Shown in pieces: positions 45,000 to 59,000 of a DNA stretch of 64,000 bases. The position numbers and the translations under genes were made by a program. Source of the stretch: Tachypleus tridentatus. Lineage: Eukaryota; Arthropoda; Merostomata; Xiphosura; Limulidae. The notes beneath the pieces are model-generated. The model did not search any database and was not told the origin of the DNA. It saw only the letters and a list, made by a program, of their open reading frames with translations. The stretch is from the NCBI RefSeq assembly GCF_004210375.1, contig NC_134830.1, positions 46,939,094 through 47,003,093 of the forward strand, given 5' to 3'. Each line of letters begins with the position of its first letter. Position 1 is the stretch's first letter.

Positions 45000-47560
45000 T
45001 TAAAATTCATAAAAATAAATTATGATAAAACAAAAAAGTTAATTTTTGAATTAAAAAACATAAATAGCTTTAAATCAAATTTTTATGTGTAGTTTACAGC
45101 AGTAACAAAAAAACTATAGTAATACAAGTTGTAAAGGACTTTCTGTAGCATAATTGTAATTACCATAACTCGCCAGGATGACAAACGGGTAGTTCAAAAA
45201 TCGGCGCTACTCACCTGAAGTTGGCCTTTCTAGTCCTGGTTTCGAGTTATTTGACGTTACGGCCATTTTCTAATTTCAAGTCGAACTAGATGTACTTTAA
45301 TTATTAAAAGGGAATCACATTAAGAAAAGGTCTAATTTATATACTAAAAACTTAAATAGCATTAAAAAAGATTAATGGCCTTTAAAAAATTGAAAACATT
45401 TCTAGTTGGACAGTGTCACTATCGCCAATAACATTGTCTAACGTCATGGATAAACCTTGGGACAAAACATGTTTAAAATGGTACCGTAGATGAGAGTCAT
45501 AATAAAGGCAAGATAGTAAAATGTGGCTTATTGTGACTTAAGTGTCACACAGACAACACATTGGTGCATCAGACCCAGGTAAAAGAAAACGACGAGTTAA
45601 AATACTGTGACCAGTGTGTAGTCTAGTTAGGACAACTTCCTATTTCCGATCCTTATGGAAGCAAGACGGCCGAAGTCCAATAGAGGGTATTATTTGGAAA
45701 AGCTTGTTTTCACGTTGCTCACTCCAAATCGATTGCCAGCTGGTACGGAGCCAAGCTTTGAATACAGGACGCATAGAACAGGCACAACAGTGATAGTGCC
45801 AGAGCAGACAGATTTAGCTGTGGTGTTTGCGAGCCCGTTCCCACGAATACCAACGTGGCTTAGATAGAAGTAAATGATAAAGAGAAATGGGCCAGTCGGT
45901 TTTGAATATTGGTTAGAACAGGGTGAGAACTAACGTGAAGTGATTCCACGGCCAGTCGAGAACCAGAGATGCCAACTATTTCAAATGACTGAGCGTAATG
46001 ATTGTAGACAGAGCCCTTTCAGATTTGCCAGAAACAAGACAACCTGGTGAACGAAGCCTCTTTTTTTCCAACTTGTGAACGATTACATTGGTGTTTCTAT
46101 GCCACTTGGAAAACGAGAAACACCCATCTACGTGAACGCTGATTGGCTGACAAGCACTAAAGACGTAACTATGGGTTCCCCCACGTACCCAGTATGGAGA
46201 AGCACCGCACTCAAACTATTGGTAGACGTCGGATATACAAATTTTTTATATTATTTCAAGCACAAACATGGTTATCGCAAGTAGCCATTTGAACTATGTC
46301 TTTTATTTATTATCAAAATTTATTTGTATCTCACTAGAAATTTTCTTTTCACCCCTCTCATGCCCTGGGGGAATAATTTATCACTTTATTGTATAGGCCT
46401 ATATAATATATAATAATTTGGGAGTTGCAACAAGTGGTAATATTTGTCTGTATGAGCGTATAGTCGTAATGTATACACCAAAATCACAATGATTACGCTC
46501 AAATCGTAATGGTTGGCATCTCTGGAGAACTAAGCGTGTCAGTACAAATAGTGCAGTTTGAGTACTGCTTAGCTTCTGTGTGATCCAGGGTAAGAGAAAT
46601 GGCGTACAGTTCAGCAGTAAACACAAAATTGTAGAGGGGATTCTGCTCACAATCACTCAACAACAACAAACCATGACGGAGCCCACAGCGTCATCTGATT
46701 TTAAACCATCCGTATAAATACGAATGGACGGATGGTTCGAAAGATGTTCAGCAAATAACAAACAGTGCTTCCAATCGAGAGTATCTGCTTTTCTCAGATG
46801 ACTTGAAGATAGGTCACATTTGGAAACTGTAATAAGCCATGATGGGATGGGCTGACCAGTGGATATAGCAATGTTACTCAAGGACAGACCCAATTCATCC
46901 AACTGCACCTGGATATGAAGGCCAAATGAAACAATGGAAGATCTGTTCTGAACAAGCAGTACCAACCGAGGAAGGAAAACACAACCCCAGGTGGGATGCT
47001 TTGGTAAGGATCAAAGTATCGTAGCATACAGTAAAGACAGTTGCAAACAGGTGGAAAGGAGATTCATGAGACTCTGTGTATAAGCTCTGGACTGGGGAAG
47101 AGTGGAAAGTCCCAGTACAGATCTGAAGTCCGTGATGATGAATGGGGTCCAGCATCTTTAAGGCCAAGGTCCTGGCAGAGCCATAGACCAGTGACCTATA
47201 GTCTAGTTTTGATTGAATAAGAGCACAATATATCTTTAGCATAGAACATTGATCTGCTCCTCAAGTGGTGGAAGAGAAGATACAGAGGATGTTCAGTGCT
47301 CTTGTACATTTGATTCATAGTTGCTTGATGTGTGGTATAAAGGTCAGCTTATGGTCAAAGATAAGCCCCAAGAATTTTGTCTCAGGGACCACAGGTAACA
47401 CAACTTCATTGACATGGAGTTCAGGATCAGGGTGAATATCCCATTGGCAGCAAAAGTGCATGCAAACGGTTTCAGAGAGAGAAGTTAAAACCATTTGCTA
47501 TGGTCTGCTTCAGTAAACGATTGAGGACAATCTGTAGCTGCTGCTCATTATACCTCAAGT
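45000..47560 (-). mobile_element. 5'-truncated I-like LINE copy
   Basis: Read on the minus strand this matches the LINE at 19306-25959 from the end of its reverse transcriptase through RNase H to the first 3' UTR hairpin module. Shared protein stretches include LIQSKLDYRSLVYGSART, LKMLDPIHHHGLQICTGTF and IYTDGLKSDDAVGSVMVC. Stops and frameshifts are many. A hAT-type MITE interrupts it (45964-46524). The border near 45000 is approximate because AT-rich DNA follows. Confidence 0.87.
45964..46524. mobile_element. 561-bp hAT-type MITE inside the LINE copy
   Basis: The termini CAGAGATGCCAAC and GTTGGCATCTCTG are perfect 13-bp inverted repeats, and the duplication GAGAAC lies at 45958-45963 and 46525-46530. 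The reference LINE reads straight through the matching site, which confirms an insertion. Six bases is short for hAT (usually eight), so the superfamily is an inference from the CAG ends. It contains a 69-codon open frame of no known type. Confidence 0.85.
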
Positions 47561-50500
47561 TCGACAACTTGCAAATGATATAAAAACAGAAAATTTACTT
47601 AGGATGTAAAATAATAAAAAATAATTAATAGAGCAATATTTAATGCATTATTTATTTGATTGAAGCACTCCAATTAGTTAATATGAACATATGAACTTTT
47701 TCGACAACTAAATTGTAAACTGGTCAAGTGGTGCACTATATGTACAAAAACCATAGAACTTTATAGTACCCACTAATCCTGTACTTGTGTTGGCTTTTCT
47801 ATATATGTGTATAAATAAAACAAAAGTGTGACTGTATGTTGTGATAAACAGAGCAGTAGTTTCAAGAGAAAGATTTGAGGTATTTATTAAAACTTTTGTG
47901 TCTAAATATATGAAGTATGTTTTACAAATATATTAACATGTTCAAGTTAATTTCTGAGCACAAATTAACAAATCATCAGTTACTTTTTACTCAACTGTAA
48001 AAATCATTTTGTATATGGTATCAACAGCTATTTTTCTGATAAGATGACGTGTAAATAAATTATGTAGGTGTGAAGAAAAAGCATTTGAAATCAGTTGTTT
48101 AAATAATACCTTCAATTACAGAATTATTCTTTAATCCTATCATTTGAACAAGCAACCTAATATTTCATTTTTTGCATGTCACAAGCCATGTGCTACTTTG
48201 TTTCTTTTCTTATTGAACAAGGTTGTGATTAAAGTTGATTTTGATGCCCATTGTGTCTTAAGCCTAATATTTAAGAGATAATTAATCATAAGACTAACAT
48301 TGAGTAAACAGTATTTTTTACTGTGATAGAACTATAAAATATTTATTTTTAGAACAGTTTAAAACTTTTCTCTATTCCAAAGGGACTTTTAATAAAAAAA
48401 TGTGTGTAATTTGGTGACATTTCAAAATTACGGGACCAGATCTCTTATAAAAATTACAACTAAATGTGTATTATTTTAAAACATTCTTTGACCAAATTTA
48501 ATAAACTACAGTCACACATGAAAAATTTAGCTAAAGAACAAAACATGGAATATTTTTAACTGCAGTATTTGAGCATTTTTATCAGCTCATCTAAAAAAAC
48601 ATAATTTATTATGTTTTAGTTGGTAAGTATATTTTATCAAACATCCAACAAAAGTATTCAACCTTCAATAAATTTACTTTGAAAGCTTTTTATACTTTCA
48701 AGATAAAAAATTGAAAATTTGTTGCTAAACATGATTTGTAGTATAAAAAAGGCTCCTGATGTATTTTTAGAACTGCAATTAAAAAAATGTTTATATTTTT
48801 TATAGTGTATAATTATCAGTGCTTAAAAATGTCTATCTTACTAGCATATAGCCAATCAAAAATTATGGGGTAAAACTACCAATCCTATACCATACTATAC
48901 TCTGACTTCACATTTCATAACTGACTGAAACAAATGAATTTTGCAAAATTAAGAATAACCAATAAAGAGGAAGAAAAGCACTTCTTTGTGAACCAATAAA
49001 AATTATGATCATTCATGAAAAGAATTTGTAGTATATTCATATAACAATTACTGGTTTAAAAAAATCAAATGAACAACTTCTAATACATAAACACAGTGCT
49101 TTTTGGTAACACTTTCAACAGTGAATTGTATATCATTTCACTTTGAAACAAAAGTATAATCTAATACTATTATTAGTCTGTGTACTGAAAGTATAAACTG
49201 AAATGTATGGACAACAAAACTTTCTTAATTTAGAGTCTCTGTCCATTAAAGTGTTTTGTTTTTTATTAAAAATGTTGGTAATATAACAGAAAATAGCTTG
49301 ATTTAATATAACAGAAAATAGCTTGATTCAGAAACTATACAAGTTTAATTGATTTTTATTACTTTCATGATAAATTTCATGCACTTGGATCCAGACTAGG
49401 TGATGCAATACTATGTATTAAGCTTTAGGCTAATTATACCAACACTCACTACACTTACATGGTTTCCAGTACCTCCCTCAAGACCCCATCACCAAAATAA
49501 TAAGGGGTAGACCATAATTGAACAGTTCTATTTGGATAAATGCATTTTGGCTTTTATGACCCTTTCTATTTCAAAAAATCAAGTGTGATGTGACGCGCAC
49601 ACACACACTTGTTTTTATATAGGTAAGTTTAATTGTTGTGTGAATTATCACTACTGTCTGAAGTCAGGTTCTTCTTGTTCATTTCACATCTCAATATTCT
49701 CTACTTATTTCAATGATTTTGGAACATATGTCAAAGAATTATAATGAATATAAAATAAAACTTACGTTATGAAAGCAGTGTTTGAATTTGTTCAATTGCA
49801 TAACAAAAACTGATGTCAAAATAATTCAAACAATTCAAGTGGCCATTGTTTAGTCTCATTTCCAAAGTAAACATTTTATAAAGAATAGGTAAGGCAAACA
49901 GTTCCTCAATTTGTTTAATATACTCCTACTTGACAATATTGATAATTTAAGACAAAATTGTGACTTCTTCAAACTAGAGTATAGAGGGATGAGTATGTTA
50001 CATTAAAACAATTTTTAATATGCAAGTCACATGACAACCACAACTAATATATATACAGAATGTATCAGAACTACATTTTGACATTTGCTTTTCTTAGGTA
50101 GTGTGATGCCATTGAAAACTGGTCACTTTTGGGTAGGGTATATAACCCTTCTACTTAATAGTAATGAAAAACATGGGAATATGAATCAATTTGGAGCATC
50201 AACACCATCTACAAAAAAGCCTGTAACAAAGTGTGTCACTGTGTTCATATCTATAGTAAGCAAAGTGTAAAATCTTGTAACATATGAGAACACAAACACA
50301 TGTCAGTGTAAAAAGCCATCCAAATTCTCCTTGCAACAGTACACAACACAATCAAAAAGTGTATTTCAGGGAAAATTAAGTAAGTCAGAAACTAGTAAGG
50401 AGTGGTTTTGTTTCAGACATGACATCCTTACAATAGAGCTTTTTGCAATGTTGCCAGTATAGTGGTAAAATATGGTGACATTGACTACAACATGGTGATG

Positions 50501-51293
50501 CTCCAAATTCATTTTAATGTAACATACTCAACACCAATATATATATTTATATGCTTGGAAATTAAATTTTAATAACTTTCACTAGTATTTAGATTTTTTA
50601 AAAGTTACTCTACTTTTAGAGTGAATTTCAAAAAAGCTAAGAATTTAAGCTGCATTTAATACAGAAGCAAAAAAATGAACTCAGTTTATTTCTAAGACAC
50701 TTTTTATACAAACATCAGTCTTAAAAGTTGCTTGTAACCTGAATAATAGTTGTTTACAAGGTGGAAGAATCATTCACAAATGAGTTAAAAGTACTTTAGA
50801 TAAACAGTCTCACATGCACAAAAATGACATTTACCTGAATGTACATCGAAATTTACGTGTGTATGTTTATACATGCTCATGGAAAGATGTTGATTAGAAT
50901 TTACCAAAGAATAATCAACTTGGTTGGGGAAAAATGTAAAAAGTGTACACTAAACTTATACTGCGAGTTAAAAAAATGTTAATTGTAGCAGTAATTTGAT
51001 TTAAAACAATTTTTACTTCCATTTTATTACTATGGTCTCATTCTACCTACCAAATTCATTTAAGTTAGGAAATTACTTCCCTTCATCACATTCACACTAA
51101 TCTTTTGAACAATATTTTGGCATTTTAACTTATATTTAAAACAAGTTAATACAAAAGACATTAAAAAGTCGTGCTGAGAAAATTTTCATTCATGTAGCAT
51201 ATTTAAAGCTGAAATATGCAGAAATTTCACTGTACATTATGCCAAAAGACTACAATGTCAACAACATTACAATACCAGAGTACAAAAAAATGA
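47561..51293. other. AT-rich intergenic DNA
   Basis: I see no gene, RNA or clear mobile element. Short direct repeats such as ataacagaaaatagcttgat (two copies near 49280 and 49305) are present. Part may be the 3' UTR of a minus-strand transcript. Confidence 0.5.
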
Positions 51294-51359
51294 TTAATGG
51301 TGCTGTGGACGCTTGTGGTGATGTTTTGGAAGTGATCGCCATTTTCCAAGATTTAATTC
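51294..51359 (-). CDS. Possible alternative terminal exon
   Basis: A strong acceptor (tttctattgtttatttgttatag) precedes 21 codons reading ELNLGKWRSLPKHHHKRPQH and one more His before TAA. It is phase 0, so it could be spliced from the VRK1 exon ending at 55633 in place of the 53097 exon, or belong to another transcript. The basic, His-rich tail is not recognised. Support is splice signal and phase only. Confidence 0.3.
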   Translation of the reverse strand, partial: ELNLGKWRSLPKHHHKRPQHH

Positions 51360-52265
51360 CTATAACAAATAAACAATAGAAAGAAAAATGTTAAAGCTAA
51401 TATCTTTTGTAAATACAACATAATTCAAGAAAAGTTCATTCTGGTTAATGATATTAAAAGTTAAATATATCTCAATATGTTACTCTTCTCTGATATCAAC
51501 ATTATTTGTAATATATTTTCAACTTTACACTTCTTTCCCACTATAAAACTTGAATGATTTTGTTTGTTTTATACCAATTATTTAGTAATAGTACCATATC
51601 ATGTAGGTGTATTTGGAAAGTTAAAAATTATGTCCAGTTTGTAGAATATTAAACTTGAATTAATTCCAGAATCAAAAGGAATATAAATTTCATTTACTTC
51701 AATTTATTTTCAACAAAAATGCAGACACTTAGAATAAATGCTTCCTTATAACTGGATAAAAATGTAATAAGACAGATACAGAAAAATACTATTTAGTGTA
51801 ATACCCAAATTTTTCTTACCACTCAACAGAATACAACAGAACTTTTCTACTCAATAATTTACCACATCCTTTCAAATTGAAAACTCATGTATATATGTAA
51901 AGTATTAGAAGTTTCATTCACCTGTTTGGGTTTTATACATCTAAAATTGTTATCACTCTTTATTTAGACCTTATGGAAACCTGCATCAGTTGAAGCATGT
52001 GCTCAAAGTTGAATTTTCCAAGATGAATTGCTAATCATATTCATCCATTTAATATTATTTATCTTACACCAGTTGTTAGTATTTTGCAGTCATAAATGAA
52101 ATAACCTTATTTCTACACATTTATATCACCTTAATTCAAGTATTTTGGCCCAATTCACAAACATACACATTTAAAACAAGTAAATTAATACAAGATTTTA
52201 TATTTTCATCTCATAAAATCAGCATGGAAAAATACTCAGATTTTAAAACATACAGTGTTAATAGT

Positions 52266-52271
52266 TTTATT
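52266..52271 (-). terminator. Candidate VRK1 poly(A) signal
   Basis: AATAAA on the minus strand, about 360 bases after the VRK1 stop. Another lies at 51958-51963. Confidence 0.3.
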
Positions 52272-52629
52272 AAAACTTCTGCTAATTTTGATGATTTAAA
52301 CCAACAACCTGACTTTTAAAAAGATGGAAAGATGTACTCTTGGATGTTGTAAGACTGACTGTAGTTTAAATACAAAATCCAATTCTACTATGATAAATGC
52401 ATCTGCTAAACAAAATCTAAGAATTTTCTAAAATGAAACTTCTCACTTACTCTTTTAAAAATTACACACTAAATACAAAGTTTTAAGAAATTAGTTTGCT
52501 TAACTTAATTAAATATTTTAACCTTCACAAAATTACACAGCATACATTTTTTGCTTTAAGTACAAGAGAAACAAATGAAATACACTTTTCTGAGTTTTTG
52601 AAAATAAAAATATCCTATACAAAATATAT

Positions 52630-53097
52630 TCAAATAAAAGATTCCATTCTTACATCTTTACTGATATTCAGTTGGCTTGAGGTTTTAATTTTCTTTGCCT
52701 CTTTCTTCTGCTGTTCTAACTTTCGCTGCATTACCATCATCATGGCAGGGGTTGGATTATCTATTTCATTTTTAGGCTTTTTTTTCTGCATTACCATTAC
52801 CATGGTAGGAGTTGCATTGTTTATTGTAGTTTTGGTTTCTTTCTGCTTTTGTTGCTGTTCCAATTTTCTTTGCATTACCATCAGCATAGCAGGTGTTGGG
52901 TTTTCTAAAATGTTTCTGCTTCCGTTGATATGATTTTCTGAAGGGGAACGTGACATCAATCCAGGTATGTCTGATGCTGCTTTCTTTGTTCTTGGTCTTT
53001 CAGTCACAACATCCTCCCCAAAATCTGAAGAAGCAATTCTCTGTGCTCGTTTCATTCTAGGGGAGGTTTCTTGCTTTTTATATCCTGCTAGTCTTTT
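52630..53097 (-). CDS. VRK1: VRK1 terminal coding exon, repeated tail
   Basis: The acceptor is ttaattttgtag. The 468-nt exon is phase 0, 155 residues and a stop. It starts KRLAGYKKQETSPRMKRAQR and has an RPRTKKAA basic patch suited to nuclear targeting. A threefold repeat follows: NPTPAMLMVMQRKLEQQ, NATPTMVMVMQKKK and NPTPAMMMVMQRKLEQQ. The tail is highly charged and probably disordered or helical between repeats. It belongs to VRK1 by position, strand and phase; the sequence of this tail is not conserved with vertebrates. Confidence 0.75.
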   Translation of the reverse strand, partial: KRLAGYKKQETSPRMKRAQRIASSDFGEDVVTERPRTKKAASDIPGLMSRSPSENHINGSRNILENPTPAMLMVMQRKLEQQQKQKETKTTINNATPTMVMVMQKKKPKNEIDNPTPAMMMVMQRKLEQQKKEAKKIKTSSQLNISKDVRMESFI

Positions 53098-56000
53098 CTA
53101 CAAAATTAAAATTCCTAAAGTTATTATAGTCTTTCACTTACTTTTGTTATGACAGGCATACAGAAAATAATAATAAAAACATAATTATCCAATGGAAAAT
53201 AAAGTAATTTGATGAATAGCCAAATGTATAGAATATTTATATATGTTTGTGTATCAAGCACACAATTACAAAACACTTAATATGACTTTCACTTGTTAGA
53301 AATGTTCAAAATACTCCTAGCAACATTCATTACAACCTTCAAAAGAACAAAAGTATGTTGCATAAATGACTAATTCATAAGTCAGTAGGTTAGAGTTAAA
53401 CTAGTTATAAAATTACCACTACAATGGAAGATTCTTCTTCTGTTGAAGAAAAAGTAAGCTAGAAGTGTAATGCATTTACTAGATGTGTGAATGATCAAGA
53501 AAATGAGAAGTTATATTAATAATCTATCCTGAAAATACTAAATAGCTAACACATCAGTATGTAGAGCACCGATGTTTTACAAAATTACATCTATTTTCAT
53601 AACAGGCTTCACAATTACGCACTGCAGTAACTTCCATGCTTAAAATTATGATAAAACTGACACTTAAAACTTTTATCATATTATATAATAGATTGATTTC
53701 TTTTTTCTTAAGTTACTATTTTTACATGATTATTATGGTTAAAATGTATGTATGTGTGTATGTATACGTTCATAAAACATGACTACAATATCATAATTTT
53801 TGTCATGATTCCTGCAATTTAGCATAATATTAAATACTTCAAGGTCTTTAAAAGATATATACCCCTTATACATTGCATAATCAGTAAATTGCAAATAAAA
53901 TTACAACGTTTGCTTTCCAAAACCATTAATACAAGAAGCTGAAGTATGATCACTCAATATACAATGTTTACTTTAGAAGAGTTTAATACCCAATACTTTA
54001 ATTTTATTATTCTATACATAAATATTGTAAACTTTATTTAACTGTTTTAAAACCCAGGGAAACTTGAGCAGAGATCACTGTAACTGTTCATTTTTATAAG
54101 TATGACAAAAATGAGACTTTATCATCTCATGTATGTATGTATATATGTAGTTTATAAAATTATTATATGCTCTTGCTGTGAGTTCAGTTAGTTACGAGCA
54201 CAGTAGCATATTTCACATTTTATAAAAATAACCAGGTTGATACAATGCAAGTTTTCCATAATCAAACTATTGGGCCCACTGACTGTCAATGTGTTGAGAC
54301 TCCTCACCATTACTGAGGATGTGTGGGGCACTTGATTGATTGTTGTGTGGCTGCACAACTTAGAGAGAACATTGATAAACAGCACTGTAATTCTGTAAAG
54401 ACATTCAGTACCTGCGATATATAGACTTTATTTTGTAAGAAACCACACCTATTCATCCTCTAGTTGTGGCAGGGTACCATTTGTTTATGTACTGTTTGGT
54501 TGTCATACAAATTTCACATAATTATTTAGTTGCAACTTGATACTTTAATATGCAATTTTAGTTACTTTTAAGTATTTATTATATAAATACAGCAACAACA
54601 TTGCATGAAAACATCATAAGTACCAATTCTTACAGTTGTATTCAGTTTTGCCTCCATGGTACACATATTGTACAGTATATGGAAGTGCTCATTTCTTTCA
54701 CACAAATAAGACTGTGAAACAGAAACTATAAATGTTAAAACAGCAAATTGTTTGTGATTTGTATGTACCAATTCCTTGGTTTCCATCAACTTCTGTAAAT
54801 TGAAACAAAATGCTATTATATAATGAACTAACTTGAATATCAGTTCAAATACCTAACTAAAGGTGCAACTAGAATTTTCACAATAGATAATAGACAGAAA
54901 ATGCAATGCTTTCTCATTACATGATGGCATGGTAATTGTTCAATTTTATGAGTTATGTTTTCTGTTTTGTGGGACGTCTCTATACAGTGCCCTACGTGGC
55001 ATAAACAGTAATGAAATATAGTGATGTCAGTGATAAACAAACACATACTGTCAATAACCAAAACATGAAACAGACTATCAAAAGAAAGTTTCAGTACCAA
55101 ATGAAATGTAGGAAGCTATTTACAGGCAAGGGTTTTTCTTCTTTATAAGTAATTTTAACATTTTATCTTTTAAGAGTGTAATAAGTAATATGAACAGCCA
55201 ACTAGGAAAGTATACGAGACCTGTTAAGGGAATCATCTAATCACCTAAATACTATAATCTTGGAATAATAATTTTAGACATATATTTTTATGTCATTTTT
55301 TACATTGTATGCAAAATATTGGCGATGAGCAACTTGACATTAAACTCTAAAAAAATAATAATTTGACTAACATGAATTTTTAATTTAGGGAAAGAACAAA
55401 TCAAATGATTTAAGCAATAAATTAAAGTAGTGACTATAATGTTTATTTTATAGTAAAGAAAACCACCTTTTTAATAAGATACAAAACCAATAACCTCATT
55501 TTAAAGCCTATTTTGTAATTGAGTAGCATGGAAGTCTGTTTTTGAAATTAATAGAGAAATATTACCATAATATAAAATATGAATATCAATTATTTCAATT
55601 TGTAATGTTTTATTTTAAGCAGACAGAATTACCTTAAAAGATTTATTTGGTATAGATTTTGGAGAGGTAAAGTCAAGTTTCATATCATCCTTGTAGCCAG
55701 TTCTTCTGATTGACTGCCGAAGAATCTGCTTGCAGCGTTCATAATTTGGATCTGCTTCAAAATGAAGGCTTGCTACATACAGTATATATTCTTGGATTCC
55801 TTCTAAATACTCAGAAAAAACATATAAATACTAATTGAATATCAAAACAACACTAATAAATGACTAAAAAAAGGCTGCATTTTAAACATTAGTTTTATTT
55901 AAATATACTGTTCATTTAAAATAACGAATATTGAATGTTATTTCAATACCTTAAATAAATAAAATAGACATGTAAAAAGCTGACTTTAGGTAAAAATGAA

Positions 56001-59000
56001 AACTGCAAATTAAATTCATGATGTATATGCAGTTTAACCTATGGAGACAAGTATACAGTAGTCTCAAAATCAATCATTATACAGCCCAAGAGGTGGCTTA
56101 AATATGTTGATACATTTGTAAAATGGTAACATATTACAGCCTAGATTCATGAACCTAGGAAACATATGAATAGACATCCCAAAAATTAATTTACAATTAA
56201 AAAAAAAAACAAAAGAGAAAAGAAGATAAATTCCCATTTCTTACTGTAAAGGTCTGTCTGAATACATATAAAGGATATATAAACAACAGAAAGTCAAAAA
56301 GTATTTGGAAGCCATAGCACATAACAACTGCAATTAGTACAGTACATGCCAAACAACCGAAAGATCCAACAGAGAGGAGGAACACCACTTACAGCATTCT
56401 CTGTGAATATAGGTATTCCAATACACTGAAGAAACAAACAAACCAACATAACTCAAGACTACCAATCCATCTGCAATTACTCATCATGCCAGAGAATATA
56501 AACATACAATAAATCAGAATAACACTCATAAAATAGTAAACAAATGTGAGAAAAAGAATGCTAAAATAACTTCTTCTTAATGCAAAACACAATCAACCTA
56601 ACACAGAAGCCAGTAAAAACTGAATTCTCCTTTTACAAACATTCAAGTTCTAATCGGAGAGAGCTTCAACTGGATTCCACCAAAAAGATCCAGGACTAAA
56701 TTCCCAGCCATTACCAACACAGAGAATTGTCATTCTTGGGACTTCTCTAAATATAATTGCAATTAGCAACCAAATCAGATATTAAAGACTTGTTAGTATT
56801 TAGTATATAGCTCAATAAAAGTTAATAATTAGAACTTATGCCATTATACAGACTACTAATCACAACATATTTGTTGTTGGCAGAACAAAAGATTTTATTA
56901 TCACACAATAAATTTTTATTTCAAGTAACAAAACTGGTAGAATTGTAATTACATTATCTCTTACAAACACAAAATATATGTTTTAGTTTTAATTTCAACA
57001 TAAAACTTATTACAGTATACTTCAAAATTTTAACATGAAAGCTGTTTTCCTTATTTAAATAACATGTATACATAATATTAAGTTCGTTTGGTATTTTTTA
57101 AGTTATTGGGTCTTTAACCCTGCATTGAAACAACATGGGTAAGTTCATCACAAAGAGTAGTCTTAAATAAAATTTGAAGTTTTCATACAGTAGATCTCCC
57201 AATTTATGAAATATTTGGGATTTATGTTGTCTGATCAAGGGTAAAAATATGAAATTCAACCACAATATTTTCAATCATACCAGTAATTAACTACACAGGT
57301 TGAACATCACCAACTCTCTTGTTGTAATTCAGTTAGAATTTGGTGATTTGCAAGTGCAAATAGTGGATAAAAGTGACCCTTCTAGTAGGTTTGCATTATA
57401 GGACTTTTCATTGTAAAGCTCTCTTACATCGCAATTATAAAAACAAACAAAGCACATACTTCATTATCCTGTATACATTTAACCTAGTATCAAATACCAT
57501 ACACAGAGCACAAGAAGGCACAACTCCAGCAGAAAAATATAGTACTTTATGACCAGCTACTGGTCCCCACCCAAAGTAGAAGAAAAAGGTTCACACCTTC
57601 AGAAGGAACTTTCAAACACAGTGGCACAATGCAGTTAAACAAAAACCTCTATTGGAATTATAACCAAGATAAATTACACAGCTTCAAGTCTACAACAGTA
57701 ACACACGTGCAGTGTTTACTTGCTTCTTTCAAATGAAAAATAATTGTCAAAAGCAGAAGTGCACGACATTTATCTTCGTGGCAAAAGACTTCAGCAGTGA
57801 AAACTGCAGAGCAGAACAATTCCAAATACCACAGAATATTAATGGTGGAGGAAGAAAGTGCTGTAAGATCTATCTTACCGTAGATCACATTCACCCTTCT
57901 TCAGAAAGGCTCAAACCTTTAACTGAATGATAGTTTCTTAAATTGAGATTTTTAACTTCTAAACCTAGATCTTTCCTTTTTCTGATGTTATAACGAGTGC
58001 CTAAAAAATTTCCATATGAAAAATAAAAAAGCATGGGAAGCGTACATTCACTGAACTGAAACAATTTAACTAAGTCTGCAATCCCCAATAAAATCATGTC
58101 ACAGCTGTACTTGTTTGCTATTAATTTAAATCTGTACCAGACAAGGTGATGTATACTTTTAAAATAATTACATTAACTCAATGTGGAGCTACATTTTTAT
58201 AGTGTTTCAAATTTCTTAGTAGATTTACCCCTTAAGATACATTAGTCACATCTGTGTCTAAGAAAAACTGTTAACTGGATAATACAAGCAAAAACAATGA
58301 TGGAAAAATAATACTGGCTAATAGTCATTATTTACATTTATTATGGTTATGGAAAACAGATAAAATTCGTACCTGGACAATGATTGGTTCCAAAACATTT
58401 CTTCATGAACAATGGTATGTTTGACATGTACCTGCAAAATTAAGAATTAAAAAATTATGGCTGTCAGCATAATAGGTTTATTGCTTTTAAACAATAATGA
58501 TTATTAACCTTATAGCTAGTAAATCAGGAGAGTTCAGACTATAGCTTCCTCCTAATCTATGCAGAAAAATACTTAAAATGTTTTAGTACTTTAATTACTG
58601 GAGAAAAACATAGCTAGCAGAACTACAGTTTCTGTGTACAGGAAAAAGTCTTAATGTTATTGTTTTTGTTTCGTTGTTGATTGTTAAGAACAAAGCTATA
58701 CAATGAGCCACCTTTTACTTGCTCTTAAACAAACCTGAGAACCATAAACACCCCACCCCACCCCCAACCCACAAAAGACAACATTAAAGTGTTGGCTTTA
58801 TAGATGGGTTATGCATGATATTCATGAGAAAATAGAATGAAGGTGAAATATACAACAACTGCCTCAATCAGGACAGAAACTGTTGAAAAGATAGTGTATG
58901 GCTTAAACTTTACAGAGCTAGCAAAAAAAGAGTGCCATCATAAAGAGAAAAGGTTGTCAAAACACCATTACCCTTCTTGTGATATATCTGTTGATTTTTA

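Noticed and set aside
46075-46284. 69-codon frame as a transposase
   Set aside because: It lies within the 561-bp MITE and shows no transposase motif.
52496-52933. 145-codon plus-strand frame rich in Phe, Ile and Val, like a membrane protein
   Set aside because: It is the reverse of the Met/Gln/Lys-rich repeats of the VRK1 terminal exon; codons such as CAT and TTG read backwards give apparent hydrophobic runs.
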